Shown here: in pieces, positions 31,943 through 38,156 of the stretch
How the letters are laid out: every line of letters begins with the position of its first letter
Numbering within the stretch: the stretch's first letter is position 1
Source: Solibacillus sp. FSL R5-0449
Lineage (GTDB): Bacteria > Bacillota > Bacilli > Bacillales_A > Planococcaceae
NCBI RefSeq assembly: GCF_037975215.1
Contig: NZ_CP150239.1
Location: 47,501 to 104,000 of the forward strand
DNA length: 56,500 nt
Reading direction: 5' to 3'
The notes under the pieces: model-generated
What the model was told of the DNA's origin: nothing
Databases searched by the model: none
Seen by the model: only the letters and a program-made list of their open reading frames with translations
Position numbers and translations under genes: made by a program

Positions 31943-33547
31943 ATGACTTCGCAAAGCTATGGTATGAAAAATTATATGAAGGGCGCTCTTCTTCTGACTG
32001 TAGCGGCCCTTTTAGTAAAAATATTAAGTGCCATCTACCGGGTTCCTTATCAAAACTTAGTAGGTGATCAAGGATTTTATGTGTATCAGCAAGTGTATCC
32101 TTTTATCTCGTTTTTTGTCGTATGGACATCAAGCGGGTTTGCTGTTGCTATTTCCAAAATGCTCGCAGATATTGAAGGACGTGGCGGTACATATGAGGAG
32201 AAACGGTCTGTATCACGCATTATTTTTTACTATTTAACAGCATTGGCCCTTATCTTTTTCTGTCTTTTATTTTTTGGTGCACAGCCTTTAGCAAATTTGA
32301 TGGAAGATCCTCAGCTGGCGGGGTTATTGCAAGTTGGCTCATTTATTACGTTATGTATGCCGCTTCTTGCAGTTTTAAAGGGTAACTTCCAATCGGAAAG
32401 TAAGATGCAGCCGGTTGCCTATGCCCAAGTGTTCGAACAAATGATCCGGGTATCGATAATATTAGTCGGAACGATTGTTTTGCTGCAATATACGCAATCT
32501 GTTTATGCTGCAGGGAAAATGGCGATGCTCGGTACAGTTGTCGGAGAAATAGCGGGTATTATCCTGTTGCTCTACTTTTTGAAAAGACAGTATGTACCTT
32601 CCGGAAAAATAGTCCGAGTAAAAGTTTGGCCAATTTTAAAAGAGGTCACATTATACAGTATCGCAATCAGCATGAGTGCGCTGTTATTGTTGTGCTTTCA
32701 ACTTGTAGATTCCTTTACGATATATAAAATGCTTGTCCACGCGGGAATGCCTGTCCTTGAAGCGATGGAAGTGAAAGGAATTTATGACCGTGGTCAACCG
32801 CTTGTCCAGCTTGGAATCGTTATTGCAACTTCTTTATCGCTGGCCATTGTGCCGCTCGTTGCATTAAAGGCAAATCAGCCTAATGGTCGTGGCGCCAAGC
32901 CGTTTATTCAATTGACTTTCCGGAGCTCCCTTATATTTGGAGTTGCTGCGGCACTTGGATTAATACTTGTTATGCCATATGTAAATCAAATGCTGTTCAA
33001 GACGGATGCCTATTCCAATGTATTGAAGCTCTATTCGTTTCAAATTATTCCGTTATCGATTATTTTAACCTTTACAGCAATTTTACAAGGCTATAGTAAA
33101 TTAAAAGGGCCTGCCATTTTTTTAGGGCTTGGAATCGTATTAAAATTTTTAGGGAACATTATTTTAATCCCGCATTATGATGTGCTGGGCGCGGCAATAG
33201 CAAGTAATATCGGACTGATTTTTACAGCTGCCGCACTTATCATTTATTTAAAAAAACTGACGGCGATCCGCCTGGCGAATCGTACGTTTTATAAAAAACT
33301 GGCCATTGCCTGTCTCGTCATGACCGTTGTCGTACAAGGTGCTGTTTACAGCTTAAATAGCTTGTTTACCGGCCTGTTCAGTCGATTTGATGCACTTATT
33401 TACAGTGGTGTGCTCGTCGTGCTCGGCGCAGGCGCCTTCATTACTGCAGTCGCAAAAATGCGTGTCTTAACAGAAAAGGATTGGTTCTTAATCCCGCTCG
33501 GCAGGAGAATGGCTGCCTATCAATTAATGTTAAATCGAAAGAAGTAG
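31943..33547 (+). CDS. yabM: MOP/MATE-superfamily polysaccharide flippase-like protein (YabM)
   Basis: A 534-residue membrane protein with about 14 hydrophobic segments. It belongs to the polysaccharide-biosynthesis/MurJ-like flippase group (SpoVB relatives) and is expected to move a lipid-linked precursor across the membrane; the cargo of YabM is unknown. It has the conserved YRVPYQNLVGDQGFYVYQQVYP start region and repeated GAAIASNIG-type elements. ATG 31943 follows AGGAAGG; an upstream frame from 31853 overlaps the spoVT terminator and is rejected. Confidence 0.9.
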   Translation: MTSQSYGMKNYMKGALLLTVAALLVKILSAIYRVPYQNLVGDQGFYVYQQVYPFISFFVVWTSSGFAVAISKMLADIEGRGGTYEEKRSVSRIIFYYLTALALIFFCLLFFGAQPLANLMEDPQLAGLLQVGSFITLCMPLLAVLKGNFQSESKMQPVAYAQVFEQMIRVSIILVGTIVLLQYTQSVYAAGKMAMLGTVVGEIAGIILLLYFLKRQYVPSGKIVRVKVWPILKEVTLYSIAISMSALLLLCFQLVDSFTIYKMLVHAGMPVLEAMEVKGIYDRGQPLVQLGIVIATSLSLAIVPLVALKANQPNGRGAKPFIQLTFRSSLIFGVAAALGLILVMPYVNQMLFKTDAYSNVLKLYSFQIIPLSIILTFTAILQGYSKLKGPAIFLGLGIVLKFLGNIILIPHYDVLGAAIASNIGLIFTAAALIIYLKKLTAIRLANRTFYKKLAIACLVMTVVVQGAVYSLNSLFTGLFSRFDALIYSGVLVVLGAGAFITAVAKMRVLTEKDWFLIPLGRRMAAYQLMLNRKK

Positions 33548-33556
33548 GTGTATAAC

Positions 33557-35023
33557 TTGAATCAATTAACTGTTATCGGCTTAGGAGCAGCCGATTTTGA
33601 ACAAATGCAAATGGGTGTTTACAAAAAAATTAAAGCAGCCAAAAAAATATACGTACGAACAGAGGACCATCCTGTCATACAGGACTTAAAACTGGAAGGA
33701 ATCGAGTTTACGAGCTTTGATGATGTGTATATTAAGCATGGCTCGTTCGGTCCCGTTTATGAAGAAATTGCAAAGCGACTTATTGAAGCTGTAGCACAAG
33801 AGGACATTATGTATGCTGTTCCAGGTCATCCGCTCGTAGCAGAGCAGACCGTCCAGCACTTAATTGAAGCGGACCAAAGCGGACAGATCAGCCTTGTAAT
33901 TGAGGGCGGACAAAGCTTTTTGGACCCGATATTCGGGGCTTTAAAGATTGATCCGATAGAAGGGTTTCAGCTATTGGACGGGACAAGCATGTCTATCCAT
34001 GATATGAACATGCGTCAGCACATTTTGATTGCTCAGGTGTACGATTCGTTCAGTGCATCAGAAGTAAAGCTTACATTGATGGAGAAGTACCGCGATGACT
34101 ACCCGGTAACGATTGTTACGGCAGCGGGATCTTCACAGGAATCATTGCGTACGGTCCCGCTTTATGAGCTTGATCAGGCAGCAGAAATCAATAATTTGAC
34201 GACAGTATATGTGCCTCCTGTTCAATCTGATGAGGAAGCATTAAGGGACTGGACAACATTCCGACAAATTATTGCTAAATTGCGCGGCCCAGACGGCTGT
34301 CCTTGGGATCAGAAACAGACGCATGAATCATTGAAGAAATACTTACTGGAAGAAGCGCATGAATTTTTAGCAGCGGTCGATGCCGAAGATGACTTTGCTA
34401 TGGTGGAAGAGCTTGGCGATGTCCTTTTACAAGTGTTTCTACATGCACAAATCGGGGAAGATAACGGTTATTTCACATTGGAAGAAGTCCTTGCATCGAT
34501 TAGCGAAAAAATGATTCGACGTCACCCGCATGTGTTTGGGGATGTGACGGCAGAGGATGCGGAAACTGTAACAGCCAATTGGGAAGCAATTAAAAAGCAG
34601 GAAAAAGGGCATGCAGATGACGAACCTTTATTAAAGAACGAATATAGTCCGTACTCATCGCTTCAAACATCATACAACTACCAGAAAAAAGCGGCGTCAG
34701 TCGGTTTTGATTGGCCGAATGCTGATGATGCATGGGAGAAGTTTACGGAAGAATGGCAAGAATTCCGCGAAGAAATAACGCAAGGTAACGAAATAAGCCG
34801 TACCGATGAATTCGGAGATGTATTATTCACACTTGTGAACATCGCACGCTTTTATAAAATTTCACCTGAAGAAGCGATGCTGCATGCCAATGAAAAATTT
34901 GCCCGCCGTTTTCATTTCGTCGAGCAAAGTGTAGCAAAGAGCGGCAAGTCGTTCGAAGATTTTACATTAGAACAGCTGGATGCTTTTTGGAATGAAGCAA
35001 AACAACTGGAAAAAGGGGAGTAA
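33557..35023 (+). CDS. yabN: tetrapyrrole methylase-like / MazG nucleotide pyrophosphohydrolase fusion (YabN)
   Basis: A 488-residue two-domain protein: an N-terminal SAM-dependent tetrapyrrole-methylase fold (about 1-220, LTVIGLGAADFEQ, AVPGHPLVAEQTV) and C-terminal tandem MazG repeats (about 230-480). The first MazG has LRGPDGCPWDQKQTHESL, LLEEAHEFLAAVD and ELGDVLLQVFLHAQ; the second ends with DEFGDVLFTLVNIAR. MazG hydrolyses non-canonical or excess NTPs. Start TTG 33557 (AGGTG six bases before) is favoured over GTG 33548. Coupled to rqcP. Confidence 0.93.
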   Translation: MNQLTVIGLGAADFEQMQMGVYKKIKAAKKIYVRTEDHPVIQDLKLEGIEFTSFDDVYIKHGSFGPVYEEIAKRLIEAVAQEDIMYAVPGHPLVAEQTVQHLIEADQSGQISLVIEGGQSFLDPIFGALKIDPIEGFQLLDGTSMSIHDMNMRQHILIAQVYDSFSASEVKLTLMEKYRDDYPVTIVTAAGSSQESLRTVPLYELDQAAEINNLTTVYVPPVQSDEEALRDWTTFRQIIAKLRGPDGCPWDQKQTHESLKKYLLEEAHEFLAAVDAEDDFAMVEELGDVLLQVFLHAQIGEDNGYFTLEEVLASISEKMIRRHPHVFGDVTAEDAETVTANWEAIKKQEKGHADDEPLLKNEYSPYSSLQTSYNYQKKAASVGFDWPNADDAWEKFTEEWQEFREEITQGNEISRTDEFGDVLFTLVNIARFYKISPEEAMLHANEKFARRFHFVEQSVAKSGKSFEDFTLEQLDAFWNEAKQLEKGE

Positions 35024-35027
35024 TGGA

Positions 35028-35318
35028 ATGCGCTTAGATAAATTTTTAAAAGTTTCACGTTTAATTAAACGCCGTACATTAGCGAAAGAAGTAGCGGTAC
35101 AAGGCCGTATTACAATTAATGATAAAGTGGCAAAAGCAAGCAGTACTGTAAAAGTAGGCGATGAGCTGGCAATTCGTTTCGGTCAAAAAATCGTTACAGC
35201 ACGTGTCGAAGAAATTCGTGAAAATGTAAAAAAAGAAGATGCATTAAAAATGTTTACGATAATAAAAGAAGAGCGTTTAGAGAAAGTTGAACCTGAATTT
35301 ATAGATGATGAAGAATAA
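35028..35318 (+). CDS. rqcP: ribosome quality-control protein RqcP (S4 domain)
   Basis: A 96-residue S4-type RNA-binding protein (YabO). In Firmicutes, RqcP works with RqcH on stalled 50S subunits to add C-terminal Ala tails to nascent chains. MRLDKFLKVSRLIKRRTLAK at the N-terminus, then VQGRITINDKVAKASSTVKVGD complete the S4 fold. ATG 35028 follows GGGGAG, four bases after the yabN stop codon. Confidence 0.95.
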   Translation: MRLDKFLKVSRLIKRRTLAKEVAVQGRITINDKVAKASSTVKVGDELAIRFGQKIVTARVEEIRENVKKEDALKMFTIIKEERLEKVEPEFIDDEE

Positions 35319-35325
35319 GAATAGG

Positions 35326-35350
35326 GCATGACCAACTTTTTAAGTCATGC
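35326..35350 (+). terminator. possible terminator after rqcP
   Basis: GCATGAC/GTCATGC with an 11-base loop, followed by TTCTTT. A weak terminator. Its 3' arm overlaps the candidate SigE promoter of yabP. Confidence 0.5.
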
Positions 35351-35373
35351 TTCTTTCCGTTGTTGCATATAGT
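35344..35373 (+). promoter_or_regulatory. candidate SigE promoter of yabPQ
   Basis: -35 GTCATGC (35344-35350), a 15-base spacer, and -10 CATATAGT (35366-35373). The -10 matches the mother-cell SigE pattern CATAnnnT, and B. subtilis yabP is SigE-dependent. The upstream in-frame start at 35360 would lie inside this promoter. Confidence 0.55.
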
Positions 35374-35404
35374 GTACAACTATAAGCTCAAAGGGGGACT
35401 TGCA

Positions 35405-35704
35405 TTGACTATTCATCAAGAAAGCGCGCGCTATACCATTTCGTCTGGGGATCACTTAGTAACGGTACGTAATCGTAAACGGATGGACATGACATCTGTT
35501 AAAAGTATCGAGCGATTTGATCAGGAAGAATTTTATGTGAATACATCACAGGGTCATTTATTGATTCGTGGAGAGGAACTGCGTATTGTTCATTTAGACG
35601 TGGACAAGGGATTACTAACGTTAGAAGGGGAAGTGAAGCAATTCCAATACGATGAAAGCGAGAGTGGCTTATCGAAAAGTTTCCTTCATAAATTGTTTGG
35701 ATGA
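35405..35704 (+). CDS. yabP: sporulation protein YabP
   Basis: A 99-residue soluble protein of the YabP/YqfC family, required for sporulation (spore cortex or coat stage) in B. subtilis. The conserved DHLVTVRNRKRMDMTSVKSIERFDQEEFYV region is seen in segments across 18-47. The start is TTG at 35405, eight bases after AGGGGG. It overlaps yabQ by the ATGATG junction, so the pair is translationally coupled. Confidence 0.93.
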   Translation: MTIHQESARYTISSGDHLVTVRNRKRMDMTSVKSIERFDQEEFYVNTSQGHLLIRGEELRIVHLDVDKGLLTLEGEVKQFQYDESESGLSKSFLHKLFG

Positions 35705-36162
35705 TGATGAGTGCGCAGCTTATAAGCATTCTTGTCATGTTTATAAGCGGAGTTGCTGTAGGTGCAATTATCGATTGTATCCGAATTAATGTAAATCGTA
35801 TCCCTCTAAAAAATATTCGACGTATTACATGGATTTTAGAATGGATAGTCTGGTTAATATTAGGGGTTACTACGTTTTATTTATTATTTTTAGTAAAAGG
35901 AGGGCAATGGCGGGTAGTTGATCCACTTGCCCAAATCGCCGGAATTGCAACATATGAATTGCTGTTCCAAAAAATTATCCGCTTTGTTGGAAGAGTGTGT
36001 ATAAATTTATTTGTGAAGCCGGTTTTTTTTATTGGACATGTTGTAATAAAGCTTGTTAAAAATATTATAAAATTGATAATAGGGATTATATTATTTATTT
36101 GCCGTCCCTTTATTAAGTTTTTCAAGAAATATTTGTTAAAAAACTTTAAAACACAGCAATGA
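35701..36162 (+). CDS. yabQ: spore cortex protein YabQ
   Basis: A membrane protein essential for cortex synthesis in B. subtilis. 153 residues with about four or five hydrophobic segments: near 5-25, 41-62 (WILEWIVWLILGVTTFYLLF), and 105-140. The basic C-terminus (KFFKKYLLKNF) is likely cytosolic. The B. subtilis protein has about 210 residues, so this one lacks part of the C-terminal tail. The frame is intact and well placed. Confidence 0.88.
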   Translation: MMMSAQLISILVMFISGVAVGAIIDCIRINVNRIPLKNIRRITWILEWIVWLILGVTTFYLLFLVKGGQWRVVDPLAQIAGIATYELLFQKIIRFVGRVCINLFVKPVFFIGHVVIKLVKNIIKLIIGIILFICRPFIKFFKKYLLKNFKTQQ

Positions 36163-36208
36163 ACTCGTATAATGATAACAACTATTGATTGTGAGGGAGG
36201 AGACGGAA

Positions 36209-36643
36209 ATGGGAAGAAAAAATGTGCAAGAAGAGCTACATAACCATAATGTCCAGTCGTTGAATAATGACTATGTCCGCTCAAATCCGCAAGCAAAAGC
36301 TCAAATTAAAGCAAAAATTGCTGTACGTCGTCGCAGAAGATTAGCAGTATTTTTCATTTTAGCCACTGTAGTAATTGCAGCATTAATAAAAGCAAACATG
36401 GTCCAGAGTGAACGCCTCGCCGCAAAGGAAGAAACGAAAGCCGCGGTTGAAGAACGATTGGAAGAAGCGCTTCACAGACAAGAGCTATTAAATTTGCAGA
36501 TTGCGAAGCTGGAAGATGATGAGTATATTGCGAAGCTTGCAAGAAAAGAATTTTTCCTTTCTGAAGAGGGCGAAATTATTTTCACAATACCGAATAAATC
36601 GGACAAAGAAAATAAAGACAAGCCTGAAGATGACAAAGAATAA
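36209..36643 (+). CDS. divIC: cell division protein DivIC (FtsB-like)
   Basis: Bitopic membrane protein of the divisome, partner of FtsL and DivIB. 144 residues: a basic cytoplasmic N-terminus (KIAVRRRRRLA near 40-50), one transmembrane helix (about 51-66, VFFILATVVIAALI), an extracytoplasmic coiled coil (about 70-110, ERLAAKEETKAAVEERLEEA), and the DDEYIAKLARKEFFLSEEGE motif of the family. ATG 36209 follows GGGAGGAG; an earlier TTG start is not needed. Confidence 0.95.
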   Translation: MGRKNVQEELHNHNVQSLNNDYVRSNPQAKAQIKAKIAVRRRRRLAVFFILATVVIAALIKANMVQSERLAAKEETKAAVEERLEEALHRQELLNLQIAKLEDDEYIAKLARKEFFLSEEGEIIFTIPNKSDKENKDKPEDDKE

Positions 36644-36748
36644 TGTATTATGCGTTATCCAAAGAAAAATGTGACTTTGAAATTTAATAAAAAACCAGTC
36701 AGCATGGTAATATTAAGCTAAAATTCCTGGTATTTATTGCCTTTAGGT

Positions 36749-36775
36749 AGAGTGTCTTGTTGACACTCTTTTTAT
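36749..36775 (+). terminator. terminator after divIC
   Basis: AGAGTGTC/GACACTCT around TTGTT, followed by T5. Confidence 0.85.
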
Positions 36776-36882
36776 GTTAGCTATAATTAGAGAAGAAGCT
36801 ATTCAACAAAAGTTTCATTATAATTGATAAATGGCTTTTCAATCGAAGAGTCTCTTAAAATTTAAGGAGGAGCATTTTTTTT

Positions 36883-37311
36883 ATGTCAATTGAAGTAGGC
36901 AGCAAAGTACAAGGTAAGGTAACAGGCATCACAAATTTCGGTGCATTCGTCGAGCTTCCAGATGGTAAAACAGGTTTAGTTCACATCAGTGAAGTGGCAG
37001 ATAACTATGTAAAAGATATTAACGAGCATCTTAAAGTAGGCGATGAAGTCGAAGTTAAAGTGATGAATGTTGAAGCGGATGGAAAGATCGGTCTTTCAAT
37101 TCGTAAAGCAAAGCCTCAAGCTGAGCGACCAGAGCGTCCACAGCGTCCTCGTCGCGAAAACAACCGTTCTAACGATCGTAATGATCGTCAACCAAAAGAG
37201 AACTTTGAACAGAAGATGGCGCGTTTCTTAAAAGATAGCGATGAGCGTTTAACTACATTAAAGCGTGCAACTGAGTCTAAGCGCGGTGGCCGTGGAGCTC
37301 GCAGAGGATAA
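36883..37311 (+). CDS. yabR: S1-domain RNA-binding protein YabR
   Basis: A 142-residue protein. The N-terminal S1 domain (about 1-72) has VGSKVQGKVTGITNFGAFVEL and TGLVHISEVADNYVKDI, closing with GKIGLSIRKAK. It is followed by an Arg/Asn/Pro-rich basic tail (RPERPQRPRRENN) and an RGGRGARRG end. A general stress-type RNA-binding protein in Firmicutes (YabR/GSP13-like); its targets are unknown. AAGGAGGAG precedes the ATG. Monocistronic between terminators. Confidence 0.92.
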   Translation: MSIEVGSKVQGKVTGITNFGAFVELPDGKTGLVHISEVADNYVKDINEHLKVGDEVEVKVMNVEADGKIGLSIRKAKPQAERPERPQRPRRENNRSNDRNDRQPKENFEQKMARFLKDSDERLTTLKRATESKRGGRGARRG

Positions 37312-37355
37312 TTTTGCTGGCTGTTTGAACGTAGAAAAAGTGTCAAATAGATGAT

Positions 37356-37402
37356 AAAGCGATGGATTGTAAGAGTAATTCTTACAATCCATCGCTTTTT
37401 CT
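37356..37402 (+). terminator. yabR terminator
   Basis: A 19-bp stem, AAAGCGATGGATTGTAAGA and its complement, around a short loop, followed by T5. It can also face the convergent small gene. Confidence 0.93.
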
Positions 37403-37426
37403 TGTGAAATGGGGTTCATGATTAAA

Positions 37427-37618
37427 TCATTCTTTTTCGGCATTATGATTGATGAGTACCCGAATAAGGGTAACAAAGCAAAAAATACCGCCAATTAATC
37501 CGATTGCAATCATAATTATTTGTAATGGGAGCGGCAAGTTTGTCAATAAGACGCCTCCAACAACTAGAAGCATGCTAATGCCGCAAAGAAAAGCTAAATA
37601 TGTAAAGTTCTGCACCAA
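37427..37618 (-). CDS. small membrane protein, 63 residues, unrecognised
   Basis: Two hydrophobic segments (about 7-26 and 31-50: FLCGISMLLVVGGVLL and LQIIMIAIGLIGGIFCFV) and a short polar C-terminus (NHNAEKE). No family assigned. The start is TTG 37618, eight bases after GGAGGAGG, or GTG 37615. The excellent ribosome-binding site is the main support. It lies between yabR and the tRNA genes, where B. subtilis has none. Could be a small transport or stress membrane protein; this is a guess from topology only. Confidence 0.65.
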   Translation of the reverse strand: MVQNFTYLAFLCGISMLLVVGGVLLTNLPLPLQIIMIAIGLIGGIFCFVTLIRVLINHNAEKE

Positions 37619-37699
37619 AGAAAACGCCTCCTCCTATACAATAAGTATAAAGGATTAGAAAGAAAGTGTGTCAGTAATTTACAAAGCAAGCAAAAGGGC

Positions 37700-37743
37700 A
37701 AAATAAAAGCCGCCTAGGAAGACAATGTTCCTAAACAGCTTTT
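37700..37743 (-). terminator. tRNA operon terminator
   Basis: On the minus strand a 15-bp stem (AAAGC.G...TAGGAA with its complement, using G-U pairs) and T-rich tail end the Met-Glu tRNA transcript. Confidence 0.85.
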
Positions 37744-37747
37744 GAGA

Positions 37748-37819
37748 TGACCCGTACGGGATTCGAACCCGTGTTACCGCCGTGAAAGGGCGGTGTCTTA
37801 ACCACTTGACCAACGGGCC
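37748..37819 (-). tRNA. trnE: tRNA-Glu (TTC)
   Basis: 72-nt cloverleaf with acceptor GGCCCGT/ACGGGTC and the anticodon loop CTTTCAC (anticodon TTC, complement at 37784-37786). The T-arm reads CGGGTTCGAATCCCG. Close to the B. subtilis tRNA-Glu. No CCA is encoded; CCA must be added post-transcriptionally. Second gene of a two-tRNA transcript. Confidence 0.97.
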
Positions 37820-37824
37820 TATAA

Positions 37825-37901
37825 TGGTGGCGGCAGAGGGAGTCGAACCCACGACCTTTCGGGTATGAACCGAGTGCTCTAGCCAACTGAGCTACACCGC
37901 C
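37825..37901 (-). tRNA. trnM: elongator tRNA-Met (CAT), CCA encoded
   Basis: 77-nt gene including the 3' CCA. Acceptor GGCGGTG, D-arm TAGCTCAGTTGGCTAGAGC, anticodon loop TTCATAC (anticodon CAT; complement at 37865-37867) and T-arm GTGGGTTCGACTCCC. It lacks the CGCGGG start of initiator tRNA and matches elongator tRNA-Met. Five bases separate it from tRNA-Glu. Confidence 0.95.
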
Positions 37902-37920
37902 AAAATTAACAACAAAACTA

Positions 37921-37949
37921 ATAATACATTGCAGTCTATAGAGTGTCAA
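37921..37949 (-). promoter_or_regulatory. tRNA operon promoter
   Basis: On the minus strand: -35 TTGACA (37949-37944), a 17-base spacer, and -10 TATTAT (37926-37921), 20 bases before the tRNA-Met gene. Confidence 0.88.
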
Positions 37950-38061
37950 CACTATTTTTTTAATATTTCCTCTACCAAACTACACTGAAAATTACTGCTT
38001 ATTATTTTTTGCAATTACTAATAAAAAAAGTGAAAAAACGCGCATATTCCCGTAAAAAAAC

Positions 38062-38127
38062 AGTCGAACAATTTTTTGGCGCCAATCCTACAAACAGACA
38101 AAATTCACTTTTTCAGCTTTATATAAT
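38062..38127 (+). promoter_or_regulatory. candidate spoIIE control region
   Basis: TATAAT at 38122-38127 lies 29 bases before spoIIE. AGTCGAA (38062-38068) matches the Spo0A box in six of seven bases, and the palindrome TTGGCGCCAA sits at 38076-38085. B. subtilis spoIIE has a SigA promoter activated by Spo0A with an unusual 21-bp spacer; I cannot see a convincing -35 here. The palindrome is unexplained. Confidence 0.45.
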
Positions 38128-38156
38128 AGCGTTAAAAAGAAAAGGTGATAGTAAAA

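Noticed and set aside
34980-35027. N-terminal extension of rqcP into yabN
   Set aside because: The extension has no family match and ATG 35028 sits after GGGGAG.
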